64,000 nt of DNA from Penicillium oxalicum (GCF_001723175.1 NC_064650.1:4650001-4714000), one strand, 5' to 3'. Numbered from the stretch's first letter, positions 1-12,008 are shown. Numbers and translations: made by a program. The notes: generated by a model not told the origin, from the letters alone.

Positions 1-870
1 GCCCAAAGCTTCAAAATTGGCCGAGATTTTCTCGGACATGGCGTTGGCGTGGGTGGCCAACGTGAAAAAAAGGTTATCACGGAACAACTCCACAAATTGG
101 ATTCCCATGATTCGGCCCTTTGCCAGCAAAGCGCCGTGTTGTTTGAGATGAAAGACGAAGCCCTCGGCGAGCGCCCTCTTCACCACGATAGCTTCACCCA
201 TCAAGGCCCCGGCTTTGGTGCCACCAATCCAGAAGATATCGGCATGCTCGAAGATGTCTCGCAGAGCCATATCATTCTTCTTGGAGCACAGTGCAGTGCC
301 CATTCGAGCTCCGTCCACCAGAAGCAAAAGGTTCAATTCTCGGCAGAGCGCTGACAGAGTGCTCAATTCGCGCTTCGTGTAGACAGTCCCCGTCTCTGAG
401 GCATTGGAAATGTAAAGCAAGCGAGGCTTGGCCATATGTGGATAGAATTGATTTTGCTGGAACGCCTTGCGCAAATTGGTCGGGGTCATCTTCCCATCGA
501 CTGCGGGGACGAGAATGAGCTTGTGGCCGGTGGCTTCAATCGCACCGGCCTCTTTACAGGCAATGTGACCCGAATCGAGCGTAATCACGGCCTCATAGGG
601 ACGAAGACAACTCGCGATAGAGATCAAGTTGGCAGAAGTCCCGCTCGGGACGAAAAAGATATCCGCCTCATCTGCGGTGCAATGGATGTGTTGACGGATC
701 AGTTCCCGGGCTTGATTGGAATAATCATCGTTGCCATAGGAGACTTGTTGTGTAGAATTTGTGCGGAGAAGAGCTTCCAGAATTTGTGGGTGAGCGCCCT
801 CGCTGTAATCATCCATGAGACTATAAGGAGGACATGCCTCGTCTTGGCACAGACTAGTAGTCGAGGGCAT
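1..870 (-). CDS. Threonine aldolase / beta-eliminating lyase family protein (3' end outside window)
   Basis: PLP-dependent fold-type I enzyme of the low-specificity threonine aldolase family, expected to cleave beta-hydroxy amino acids such as L-threonine to glycine plus aldehyde. One uninterrupted frame runs from ATG at 870 to the window edge, giving 290 codons with no stop. Visible motifs are an early MDDYSEGAHPQIL, the glycine-rich GTSANLISI stretch, LLVDGARMGTAL (the Asp that pairs with the PLP ring nitrogen) and WIGGTKAGALMGEA, whose Lys at about residue 219 is the likely Schiff-base lysine. The GGTK form resembles the bacterial-type aldolase subfamily rather than the SKGLGAP form, which is a family-level inference. 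The start was chosen because it gives MPSTTSLCQDEACPPYSLMDDY, and a second in-frame Met lies at the MDDY. The C-terminal small domain lies beyond position 1. Confidence 0.85.
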   Translation of the reverse strand, partial: MPSTTSLCQDEACPPYSLMDDYSEGAHPQILEALLRTNSTQQVSYGNDDYSNQARELIRQHIHCTADEADIFFVPSGTSANLISIASCLRPYEAVITLDSGHIACKEAGAIEATGHKLILVPAVDGKMTPTNLRKAFQQNQFYPHMAKPRLLYISNASETGTVYTKRELSTLSALCRELNLLLLVDGARMGTALCSKKNDMALRDIFEHADIFWIGGTKAGALMGEAIVVKRALAEGFVFHLKQHGALLAKGRIMGIQFVELFRDNLFFTLATHANAMSEKISANFEALG

Positions 871-2142
871 GATGTGCTGCTGCCACCTGCCCCGGAATTT
901 AGGTATTGAAGGTGGATTGCGGGAGTCAAGAATCTTGAACGTGTCAAAGGAGAGAAAGGAATCGAGCTTGGTCTAAGAATATGGTAATGCTTTATTTTTT
1001 TTCTCCTGTCGTCCTCCTTTTTTTCGTTTCGTGTGGAGGTCGAATGGAGTCACCCACAATCAACTAAATAACAGGACCACCGGGAATAAAAGTCGAAGTC
1101 GCAGGGTGGTCGGGAATAAAACCTTCGGCCGGGAATAACTCACACGTGAATCATTCCCGAGACTTGTGATTCGAGCTTCTGGCGAGTCGGAGCCTCAGGA
1201 GGGAATCCGTCCCGACCCTCAACGGGTTATTTTCATGTAATCGGTGGGCCAGTTCCCCAATTAAAAAAATCAAGAAAAAAAATGCAATTGCCCACCCAAC
1301 ATTTGAAGCTGGATCTGCTGATAAAGCAGACATCCTGAGTGTTCCACGACTGTCAAATTACCAAGTAGGCCTAGGAGAACCTTTGCTTCAGATTCCCTTG
1401 CGCTGGTCTGACGTTGCCCTGTGGAATCCTCATGCATGGCTCTCCACACATCGGAAGACCCGTCGGCGATCACCTGCGATGAACAATCAAGTCGTAACGC
1501 AGGAAGAAAGTGGTTGGCACAAAATCAATGATTATTCTCGGCAAGTAGGACTATCGAGCTCTCGAGGTGGCAAACCTCAGCCTTGAAGGGAGGCTACAAT
1601 ACATATCCACGCCAAAAAAAATCTGTCCTTTGGGTGATCGGAGCGTACTGTATCTGGATCGGGACTGTTGAAGATAAGAGCAGAGCGATAAGATAAGTAT
1701 CGGGAGGCACACAGTAAGACAGACACATTGGCGGGACTTATCATTTGCCATAGACGAAGTCTGGACTTTGAAGGCCAAAAAGTGTCCCGCAGCTGCCAGT
1801 TGGAGTAATTGGCGAGCGAAAGGCCCACCGGGATATCGTTGGGCACCCTAAGCATAGTAGTGAGAGACAGAGGAGAGATGGAAGGAATTCAATCGTATGC
1901 GGGGTACTGCAGTTTTGGAAACCACGAGACAGCGCACATTCGTACAAGGTTCAGCAACGCATGACAGACTGGGCGGCGATGGATCAAGTTCGCAGCTGCA
2001 CATGTGACACAAAAACATAGAGCTAAGCCAAATACACCGGGCCAAAGCGTAGAAGAGGAGCACAGAATGATGACCCTTTTTCCAAAGCTTGCGCACAGAG
2101 TCGCTTTGGGGGTGGGGGCAACAAGCTGCGACGAAAAGTTCG
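871..2142. other. Intergenic region, no gene seen
   Basis: Upstream region of the aldolase gene and 3' side of the next gene. It holds a T/pyrimidine-rich stretch near 990-1030 and three copies of the 9-mer CGGGAATAA at 1081, 1111 and 1130, followed by an inverted partial copy near 1153. Only short ORFs without recognisable similarity are present. Confidence 0.5.
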
Positions 2143-4176
2143 TCAACCTGCCATTTCTGGTCGGAGTGAGATAGCTTGCTCGAAAATGTCTTCCGCCACA
2201 GGAATACGCTGATACAGCTGCACCCGCCAGCCACGGATCAGCATGCACGTTGCTATGATAGCGACCACTAATGCGAGCAGCGCAATAAGGACAACAAGAA
2301 TTCCGACACTGCGAATGGTCTTGTAAGTGCTCGTGAGAATTGACGCCGCCTTGTGAAATTGGGCCTCGAGAGCATCGTCCACCGCGGCAGGATGAACTGC
2401 ACTCAGAGTTGAGTTAGCAGGGGTGTGGCCACTTCCTGCAAATATTGTCATGGGGTCTATTGGCCGAGGCTGAGCTGCGTGCCCCTTCCATCCGGATGTT
2501 CTCCAAACGGGATGCTTTGTTCGATGTATTTTCGACGTTCCAAGCACTTGGCCCTGAAGATCGACCGCTTCAGCACTCACCCAATCTAGATAGCCCTTGG
2601 CGGTGAACATGATCTCAAAATCCGTCTTCGATGCAAGTCCGACCATGATAGGGGGATCGAATTCTGAAGCACGCGCGTAGAACCTCCAGGACGCGACCTC
2701 GGTGGCGCCGTTCCAGCTCACCCACATGTTCGTGACCAAGTTGGACTCATCAGTCCCAACCACAGACGAGACCAAGTTGGGAGGGGCATGGGGTCGGCCG
2801 ACAAACTCAAATTTGTAGGCCCGATAATTGGAGTAGCGTGAGGAGTTGAACCGGGCGCTCATGAGCTGTTCGCCCTCGAACGAAAACTCGGTGATGAAGC
2901 CGCCTTGGCTCCAACACACGAACACGTTCCGATTGGGAAGCACCTGCGAGTTGCCACGAAGCCGCGTGAGCTCGTTGTCGGGACGGTTGTAGCGCTGGAG
3001 CACTCTTGCAGTCATGGGAACCGTGCCGGATTCAACCTCGACGATGAGGGCTGATGATACTGTCTCTTCGGCAAATTCCTCGTCAGATGCGTTGTTCAAA
3101 AACGAAATAATATGGTGGGTTCCAGTCGATTCCAAGAACCTGGCATCATGTTGCTTGGAGAAAATAAAGTCCTGCTCGAAATCTCCACGATGCTGCCCGT
3201 TGAGACGCCACATGATGTGACCATCCTTGCCGTTGACAAGGTAGATCGTATTGGTGAACCGCATGGAAATGAGGTAGTCGCCGTTGTCGTTTTTATCGAC
3301 CGAGTTGATATGCACGTAATCCCACCCCGGAAGGCCCTCTACTGGCGAGGCCTGGTCATAATGAACTGTCTCTTTCAGGGGTATCTGATTGTATGATCTC
3401 CATGAGTAGATCACTTCGGCAGTTTTCAGGTCGATCTCGGCAAAGCCACCAAGCTCCAGCCAAGTCTTTTCGGTTGGACGACCGAGTTCTTCCAACCCTA
3501 TCTCTTCGCTGAGATAGACCGTGACCAAAGCACTATTGCCGTTCTTCAGCACATTAAACTCGTGAATGTCGAAAACTCCGAGATCCTGCCTCAATGGAGT
3601 CTTCTGAAAGACCTCATATTTCTGGTCCAAAATGATGCCATAACCGGGCTCGCTTCGATCATGTGAGTATTGCAGAATCAAGGAGATATGTGGCTCCTTG
3701 CCGATGCTGTTCACGACCTTGAAATCGAAGACATTGCGGTTCTCAAACATTGGAGACCCGGTCCAGATGAGATGCTTATGAAAGAGAAAATCTCGTATCA
3801 GCGACGTGCAGTCGATCGGGTTGAGAGGATGCTTGGATTCGGACGATTACATACACCATCTTGGTCGTAGATGTGTGGACCAACCTGATACGGTTCATAC
3901 AAGCTAGTAGGATTATCTGGCTCGATGTGCAGATATGGTGATACGAACCAATATCCAGGTGCCACGCGACTGCGGTCTTTGTACGTGATGTGAAATTTGA
4001 GGGCCCTGACGTCCGGCAACTAAATCGCAGCGATTAGAATATGACTCGCCCGCGAGGGAGCTTAGGTGCAAGCCAAAGCGGTCAGCACTTACAGTCATAA
4101 AGGACCTCAGGTCGTCGTTTGTGTACGATGCAGCAACACTGTGCAAGCACAAGATTAAAAGACCCAGCCCAAACAT
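2143..4176 (-). CDS. Arylsulfotransferase (ASST)-like secreted/membrane protein
   Basis: Fungal member of the arylsulfotransferase (Arylsulfotran_2) family. Three exons close in frame: 4176..4093, 4019..3855 and 3774..2143, giving 626 residues. Introns have GTAAGT and GTATGT donors and are 73 and 80 nt. Residues 1-16 (MFGLGLLILCLHSVAA) form a clear signal peptide. The body carries family hallmarks: GPHIYDQDG, LIWTGSP, FDIHEFN, GLPGWDYVHINSVDKN, ISMRFTNTIYLV, MWRLNGQHRGDF, FSKQHDAR and a C-terminal immunoglobulin-like stretch. A hydrophobic segment near residues 590-612 (VGILVVLIALLALVVAIIA) precedes a short basic tail, so the protein is probably a type I membrane protein facing the lumen or outside. 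Bacterial ASST moves sulfate between phenols. The substrate of fungal members is unknown, and enzymatic activity here is inferred only from family. Confidence 0.85.
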
Positions 4177-5522
4177 GATCTGCTAAGGGGAACGATGTGA
4201 TCTGGCCCTGTGAGCCATGGAAGAGAAGATGACGGGCTAAAGCGATCGCAACAGAAGCGCGTGGACAGATCCGCAACAAACTTCTCTTAAGAGTGGAACC
4301 GAGCCAAGGGATGAATGAGGCAAGGGCCAGAGGTTTAATCCAACCCGATAGTAAGTTCGGTGTCTGCAGATCAGAAAGGGAGAGTAACCTGGGGCACCAG
4401 TCATCACCTAAAGTTGTTCCAGTCCTCGAGACGCGTTGTGGACCCTCTCAGCGGACCCTTCCGGGGGAGCGACCCTCTTAGGCCGACTTGGCGCATTTGA
4501 GCCTCTTCCTCCGATGACTTATCATACGCCAGTGACCCAGCTAGTCTGGGGGAATGCTGTGCGGGTCGCTGATTGATAATGGATGGAGACGACGCCAAAG
4601 ATATCACAATTTCTGACTTTCAAAGATATTACTCTTCATCACTTCTAAAGGCGGTGTCCACTGCTGACATCAGGTGATGTTGTTAGTAACATTGGGTGAT
4701 TCCGGACTGGCCCTCACACCTCCTACTTAGCTCCTAATTTTTGTCCTGGCTCGTAGACTCTAAACTACCTTCAACCTGCAGGGCTACTATCGTTGCTAAT
4801 TCACGTTTTGAATTAACGTCGGTCTCTGGGAGGCTGGAGTACCTGGACAGACCCACGCTCTACAGCCTATGGCTCAATTGACCTTGCAACTTATATTCGA
4901 TCACTTTCCGTATCAAGATCTGTACCTCTGTCCAAACGGGAAAAAAATTCCACACAATGGTCACGATATCAATAGTCACTTGCTCCTCGGCACATCTCGT
5001 TTCTCCCGAAGGGAACCAAGTTATGCCTCCTAAATAGGGACTCTACGCAGTATCTGAGAAGTCCCGATGATAGCTCCCAGTCCTGAGAATAAAAAGGACT
5101 CTATCCTAGTAGACGAAGCCTGCCATCACTAAGCATAGGTAGTATCTCTGCCGTCAACAATTCGTCTCAGCAAAAGTCATTCGAATGCCCGATGACGTAT
5201 GTCTCTCAATCGCGAGGCACGGGCATGCGGCTCCAACCTTACAATTGAGATAAGAAGTGGAGGTCGGTTCGATGCAATGGAAGGAGACAGGTACTGGGTG
5301 AGGTAGGTTATTGGTTGAGTTCATGGATCTTGGCACCTGTTCTTCTTCATAGATAGTGATGAGACTTCAATTCCAAGGGTGGCCTTTACAAATATGACAA
5401 AATTATGTATTTTTCCAATCCCGATGGGACTCCCGCTCAATATAGTCCTATGCTCAAAATCTTTGACCAGAAACAAAAAAAGACGATAAAATGAAATCCA
5501 CATGATGTTACCCCCCGATCGA
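4177..5522. other. Intergenic region, no gene seen
   Basis: About 1.3 kb with stops in all frames and no ORF over 67 codons. It contains the promoter of the ASST-like gene (directly above 4176) and the 3' side of the carbonic anhydrase. Nothing else is recognised. Confidence 0.5.
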
Positions 5523-6676
5523 TCATTCTTGAAGCTTGAAGGCCACTAATCGTTTCTTGATCACCTCATCCGAGTCGGTGGTATCCAGCTCGCGAAGAAC
5601 ACCGGATCCAACCTCGTAGATCAGACCGTGGACCTGAAGACCACGCTCCTGGATTGCTTCGAGCACAACGCTCTTCTGGGTCAAAACGTTCAAACTTTCC
5701 CGGACATTGAGCTCCACCAGTTTCTCAGCCGCTTCATCGGCGGACAGCTTCTCCAACGTGGCCAAGTTGCGCTCGCGCACCTGGCGCAGAGGCAACAGCC
5801 AGGGATCCAAAATACCCAGCTGCTTGCTCCCCATGGCGGCAGCGACACCGCCGCAAGAGGTGTGACCGCAGACCACGACGTGTTTCACCTTCAAGAACTT
5901 GACGGCAAACTCAATGACAGCGCCCGAGCTCAGGTCTCCCGGATGCAAGATGTTGGCAATGTTCCGGTGGACGAAAACGTCACCGGGCAACAGACCGAGC
6001 ATTGAGGTTTCGGCACATCGGGAGTCAGAGCAGCCGAGCCACAGAATCTGGGGTTGCTGTCCGTTGGCGAGGGTAGGGAAAAGATCCGGGTGCTCTCGCG
6101 CGGTCTGGGCGGCCCAGTCCTTGTTCTTGCGTAGACCAGCGACGTACTTGTCTGTAGGATCCAAAGCGGATTCATTAGTCTCAGTAGAGGCCGTCGCGGG
6201 ATTTTTATGGTTCGCGCAGTAGGCAGGGACGCAGGTTGAAAATGGAGAGAGACGAGGTATCAGTGGCCAATGAAGATTTGGTCGGCACCAGTCGCGGACA
6301 ACCCGCGATCGAAGGAGTGGATTGACTCGCGCGCGCGAGACTGCCAAGTCGTACTGACAATCCTCCGGCACTCATGACGAACGGTGGGGACGGGGAACAA
6401 AGCCGAGGGGCCAAGAAGGGGATGGCCAATGAAAAGGAAGGAAAATGCAAACACCAGGCACCGAGCGGGAGTATGGAAAGAAAAGGCAAGAAATCTTTCA
6501 AACACCTTGGAACCTCCCAGTTCCTATACAATCGAATGACGGCCGCGAGTAGCCGACGAATGCGGAGAAGATGACTCAGAAGGAAGATGTTGGGGAAGGA
6601 GATAAGGAACGGGGATGACCGTGAATGGTGCCAAGAAGGGTCATGATTGATCGGCCGTGCACGTACCTTCAAACAT
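5523..6676 (-). CDS. Beta-class carbonic anhydrase
   Basis: Zinc enzyme that interconverts CO2 and bicarbonate (Nce103 type). The catalytic part is unambiguous: LWLGCSDSRCAETSMLGL holds the first Zn Cys and the Asp-Arg dyad, FVHRNIANI follows, and VVCGHTSCGG supplies the Zn His and second Cys. The best spliced model has a 10-nt first exon 6676..6667 (ATGTTTGAAG), a GTACGT donor, a 515-nt intron ending CCTACAG, then 6151..5523. This closes in frame as M-F-E-D-K-Y-V-A-G and gives 212 residues, close to the family norm. A TATA-like run lies at about 6772-6779, about 100 nt upstream. Alternatively the frame stays open through the intron to an ATG at 6371 (282 residues), adding a basic, Ser/Arg-rich leader. 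The core is certain and the 5' end is not. Confidence 0.88.
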
Positions 6677-7245
6677 AGCAATGGAGTGACTCCACAGGGA
6701 GACGCACAGAGGTGGGCAATTAAAAGTGAAGTTATCGCAGAGGGGTGAGAGGATATGCGACTGATATATAAAGGTTCTCCAGCTTATCTTGGCCGGTGGA
6801 TCAAGAATGACGGAGGGAGGAGGCCCGCGTTTGGAAGGCTGTAGATTCAGTAAGAGTCTGTCTGAAAATGGAAAATTGGTGGGCTGGCGCAGACGGCGGG
6901 ATCAGCGGCTTGCGGTTTTGGTTGACCAGGTCGGAAGATGGAAGCAGGTAAAGACGTCAAAACTGGTTGAGTCACAAAGTCAAGTCCCAGCAGAGTGGTA
7001 ACTGGAAGGTTATTGATGCCGCATTGCATAGAAATCCAGATGGTAAGCGATTGTCCAATCATTCGATCACATCTGGAAATGTGACCTATCTAGGATAACT
7101 TTTATTTACAGCCAACGTGATGCCACCCGCTTAACACGAAAAAAAAACCAAAAGAAAACGGCCAAAACACACCGCAGAGGCAGAATATACAGGACTGGGA
7201 GAAATGAGGAGATCACACGGCCGTCGAGAAACTCCCATGGAATCT
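6677..7245. other. Intergenic region with probable carbonic anhydrase promoter
   Basis: TATATA-containing segment at about 6772-6779, positioned suitably for minus-strand transcription into the carbonic anhydrase. A TGAGTCA heptamer (Gcn4/CpcA-type) lies at 6968-6974, about 290 bp upstream of the proposed start. The rest is 3' flank of LYS2. No supported ORF. Confidence 0.4.
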
Positions 7246-10200
7246 TTAGGGGGCACCGCCACGACCGCCGACGTTGAGAATCATCTTCTTCTGTTCCTCG
7301 GTGATGGGAACAGGCGGCAGAGGTCGGGCACCCGCCACTGTCGGTGCTGGCAAGAACCCGATGGCGACCAAATAGGACGCGTAAAGTCCGATCAACTCAA
7401 CGGTGATACCAGCACCGGCAGAGGCATCAACCCCTGACCACGCAGCATCGGTCTTCAGCCCGGCAGAAGCCCACTGGTTGTCCAACTCAGGAGCCTTGCT
7501 GTTAGATGGCAGATCTGAGACCACAAAGTGGTAGAGTGGCATCCTGCATCAAATAAATCAGGAAACGTCACAAAGAGAAAAGACATCACATCGAGACTTA
7601 CAAAGCATGCTGGGATTCCTTGTCATTGTGTTGACCGTCATTGACATAGTGTTCCAGAGAGGCAGCCCAGGGGATGTAATCGATCTGCTTGATGGGATAA
7701 CCATAGGTTTCCAGAGCACCAAGGAACTCATTGAAGCGCAGCCGTGGCTGACCTGTCACGTGGACAACACCTGTCTTGTTCATGGGTGGGTGGAAAGCGG
7801 CTGAAATGACAACTCGAACGACATAATCCGAAGGGCATGCATTGACGGAGTTGCCGATGTTGGGACGCGAGCCGAGCTGAACGCAACCCTTCCAGAAACG
7901 AGTGAGGAAGTCATCCGTGACACACACACCGGACGTGGAGTCACCCTATTGCATGCGGTCAGTTTCTGCCGCCGAAAAGCCGAGAGGATGATAGAAACCT
8001 ACCAAGATATATCCTGAGCGAATGATACCCGCCTTGAGTCCGCGGGAGCGCGCTGCGCGGACGAGGTGCTCACCAGCCCACTTACTCTGGCCGTAGCCTG
8101 TCCCAAGGCCGACGGCACTACCTTCCATGTCATCGTCCTCGCTTACTCCGTTACCACCTTCAGCAAGGCTGCGCTCGGACACTTGCACATAATGGTCATT
8201 GTCCAAGGCACTGGTGGAGCTGACAAAGGCAAAGTGTTTCGCCTTGCCGGTGGCACAAAGCTTGAGCGCGTCAATTGTACCAAGCACATTGGGTGCTCTT
8301 AAAGTGGAGTAGGGATAAACCCAGTGTACTAGGGCGCCGTTATGGATTACCACATCGATGCGACTGGTGAGGTCATCCCACACTGGCTGAGAAAGACCAA
8401 ACAGGGGTTTGCCCAGGTCGCCGCAAGGCGTCTCCAGACGGTTGACCCACTCATCGTCCCAGAATCCATAGGCCCGGCAAGTCGAACGAAGACGGTCGAG
8501 AGCCTGCTCTTCGCTCTTGGCTCGAACCAAAGCAACAACCTTGGTGGATGGAGATTTGCGCGTGAGGAGATCACGAAGAATATGCGCACCCAAGAAACCC
8601 GTAGCGCCTGTGAGGAAGACAGTTGGCTGGGTGGCGAGGAGATCATCCGTTCGTGTAGGGAACGCTGCAGGAAGCTCATTGACCAGCTGACGCGCGTCCT
8701 TAGAATAGACGTCATCGGGTTCACTGGTGCTAGGATCAGCTTTGTCACTAGTAGCGAAGGCCTCAGCATCTAGGAGACGATCAATTTCCCCAGCAAAGCC
8801 TTTCAGAGTCGGGCTGCGGAAGATAGCGCTCATGCTGATGTCCACGGTACGCCACTTGCGGCGAAGTTCGAAAAACATCTGCTGCGCGAGAATACTGTGC
8901 CCACCAAGATCGAAGAACGAGTCATCGGAGCCAATCATACGGGCAGTCACATTGGGAATCAGCTTAGCCCAAATTTGGGCGAGAGCTTGTTCTGTCTCTG
9001 ACAGAGCTTGCATAGCAGAAGAGCGACGACGGGGCGCAGCAGCACTGAGCTCAGCCGTGTCGGGGAACGGCAAGGCAGGCTTGTCAATCTTTCCGTTAGG
9101 ATTGAGAGGCATACGCTTCAGCGGAATAATCACCGTGGGAACAGCATATGCAGGGAGCTTGCTGCGAAGATGATCACGGGCATCATTGCGCAGTGGTAGG
9201 AACCGACGTAACATGCCAACCATGCCTTCGCCTGAATCGTCGTCCTCTAGGCCCTTCGATTCCAGCCATCGGGACCATTTATTCATGTCTGGGACGAAGT
9301 AACTGACAAGCGTCGGTTCTTCAAACTTATCACGACGAACGAGAGTAACATTCTCGCGCACAAGAGGGTGCCGAGACAGGTGAGTATCAATCTCTCCCAC
9401 TTAGTGAAAAAAATGTTAGTTTTCGACAGTCTTGGAAATGTCCACCGGCGATGGAAAAAAAGGAACAAGACTTACATTCGATGCGGAAGCCTCGAATCTT
9501 AACTTGGGAGTCGATACGACCAGAAACCTCGACATCTCCAGAGGGAGTATAACGACCGAGATCACCACTGCGGTACAATCGATCCCGAGGCCCGACGTAA
9601 AACTGCCTCCAGGGCTCATTTCCACCCTTGTCTTTCTCAGTCCAGACTTCAGGCTTGACGAACCAATTGGTCAAGAATTTCTTTGCGTTCATATCGGGTG
9701 AGCCGAGATAGCCTTCGGCCAAGCCCGCTGCTCGAACGTACACCTCGCCGACTTCGCCTATGCCGCACATGCGAGTTGGGTCGAATGGGTTGACCACCAG
9801 CATCTGGACATCGACCATACCACGACCGGCGGGAATGATGTCTTTCATCGTATCCAAGAACCCTTCTTGGCTTGAGTAGCTCGGAATCTCGTAGTAACTC
9901 ACAGCCCGTTGTGTCTATACTCCCGTTAATACTGAGAACTAATATATCAAAGATCAACATATCTCTTACCTCCGTTGTGCCGTACATGTTCACGATGGAA
10001 ACGTTAGGGGCAAGGCCCTGAAGCGAACGGCAGTCCCGCTTAATCAAAATGTCGCCAACGAAGAAAGCGTGGTGGAGGGCAGGGAACTGAGCGGAAGCAC
10101 CACCGACAAGGATCTGACCCATGGCGGGGGTCAGATGGGTAACGGTGGCACCGTAGTTGCGCATCCACTCGGCCAATTTCTCATTTTGGATATCCTCCTT

Positions 10201-11938
10201 TGCTGGAACCAGCAACTGGGCACCCAGAAACAACGGGGTGAAGATATCACGCTGAATCGGGTCGTGGGCAATTCCAGACAGCATAGCTGAGGGAAATCTT
10301 AGAGTCAGACAGTGCTAAGGGTAGGCTAATTGAGGTGGGACGGGTTGACACTTACAAAACTTGTCTTGCTCTGATAACTTGAAAGTTTCAGACATCCATG
10401 GGAAGTAGTATGCTAGACTGAAATGGCGACCACGCACGCCCTTTGGTCGGCCCTCGGAGCCCGAAGTGAACGAAAGGGTCGGAATGGAATCGGGTCCCAC
10501 GACGACACCGACAGATTGAGACTTGAGCTCGACCTGCTTGGCGAACACGTCCTGGCCATCATTCAATCCGCCGGTCAGGGTGCCGTCATCGTGAAGCGCG
10601 AGCGCCGGGACTTCAGTACGCAACTCCAGATTCTCGTTGATAAAGGTCCGAACAATGTCCGACAACTCCCCAGCATCAGCGGTGGCTTTGGCAATATTGA
10701 TCAATGCACGCGGACGGGCAACATCCAGGTATATGTTCTGTCGATCGGGGGGATACGCAGGATCAATCACAGAGAATGTCGCGCCGGCCTTGAGAATGCC
10801 CATCACGGCCACAACCAAATCGACACCACGATAGGCATACACCATGACCACCTCTCCTCTTTGAATACCAGCCTGCACCAGGTGGTGTCCGAGGATGTTG
10901 GAAGCCTCATTGATTTGCTGATAGGTGAACTCGCGCTGTGGGGAGGTGCTTGACTTGGTCTCCACGACGCAAAGCTTCTGGGGATGTCTCTTCGCGTTCT
11001 CGGCAAAGATGTCGTGAATCGCACCACGGAATTTCGACCAATTGAGATCAGCAGTGGGATCAGGTAGCAGTGCCCGCTCTTCCTTTGTGATCAGGTCGAT
11101 CCGGCCGACAGCTTGCTCTGGGTCCGCAGCCGCATTGTCTGCGATCTGTGCCAACTGCTTGAGGATAGTGGCAATTCTTGCGCTGGAAAAGAGACGCTGG
11201 TTGTAGTAGGCACCCAGTTCATTCGAAATATTGATAACCAGATCCGTACTATCGAATGTATTTGCGGGGTATTCCTGGGAGTCGGCCGGAGCATCGTAGG
11301 CAGCGAAACGGAAAAGGACGGGCGTCCGTTCCGACTTGGACTTGTCCTGGATATACGATCGAAGGCTTCCGAGGGGAACAATGTCCGAAGCACACTCGTT
11401 GAAGACCTGGCATTTTGAAACTTCATGTTAGTCCCGTGAGGTCCCATCGATGTTGTGTGTGTGTGCGAGAGAGAAGGGGGGGGAGTAAAGGCGTCAGGGA
11501 AAGGCAAGACGTACCTTTTCGACCTTTGTCAAGAGCTGATTGAAGGACTCAGCCGGGTCATAGAAGACACGCAGAACGAATGGACGTGAATCTTCAGCCA
11601 GATTTGTGGCGATGGCAATACTGTTTCACAGTCAGCGGAGAGTTCCTTAACAATGTCATTGAAAAGGCAATGACGTACTCTTCATCTCCAGTCAATCGAG
11701 CAACAAGAAGCACAAAGGCAGTCAAAAACACAGTGAATTGCGAGGACGAAGGTCCACACAGCTTCTGCAATGATGATTGTGTCTCTTGTGAGAGCTTCAG
11801 AGTTTCAAAGGCCTCAATGGCGCGCTTGCTGTCTGCTTGAGCGTCATAATCTCTTGCGAGAGGGGAGACGGTCAAGTTGTTCAGGCGTTGCGACCACCTC
11901 TCGAGGCGGTCTTGTAGCGAAGCGGATCCCACAGCCAT
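7246..11938 (-). CDS. lys2: L-2-aminoadipate reductase (alpha-aminoadipate reductase)
   Basis: Large NRPS-like enzyme of the fungal lysine pathway. It adenylates alpha-aminoadipate, loads it on a carrier domain and reduces it with NADPH to the semialdehyde. Eight exons close in frame: 11938..11679, 11620..11515, 11406..10356, 10286..9970, 9914..9476, 9399..8003, 7945..7602 and 7543..7246, giving 1403 residues, the usual Lys2 length. An N-terminal condensation-like remnant comes first. The adenylation core follows ([14 protein letters not shown] near 431, [23 protein letters not shown]), then the carrier motif [16 protein letters not shown] (phosphopantetheine Ser near 889). The reductase has the Rossmann motif [14 protein letters not shown] near 990 and YGQSKWAGE as the catalytic Tyr/Lys near 1160. 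The start follows [15 protein letters not shown]. The carrier must be activated by a PPTase not encoded here. A TGAGTCA box lies 64 bp upstream. Confidence 0.97.
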
Positions 11939-12001
11939 GATGCCGTGCAATTGCTTCGCGATAAGTGTTGAAGGATATTAAATGGGAATTGGGATGATGG
12001 A

Positions 12002-12008
12002 TGAGTCA
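12002..12008. promoter_or_regulatory. Gcn4/CpcA-type box upstream of lys2
   Basis: Perfect TGAGTCA heptamer 64 bp upstream of the lys2 ATG. TGASTCA is the known target of the bZIP general amino-acid control factor Gcn4/CpcA, which activates lysine genes. Position and gene identity support function, but binding itself is inferred. Confidence 0.55.

Noticed and set aside
8342..8773. Antisense ORF of 143 codons within lys2
   Set aside because: Mirror frame of a strongly conserved coding region. No independent signals.
7246..11938. Adenylation-carrier-reductase gene as the core of a secondary-metabolite cluster
   Set aside because: Length, exon content and motif order match primary-metabolism Lys2, and no tailoring enzymes, transporter or cluster regulator adjoin it.
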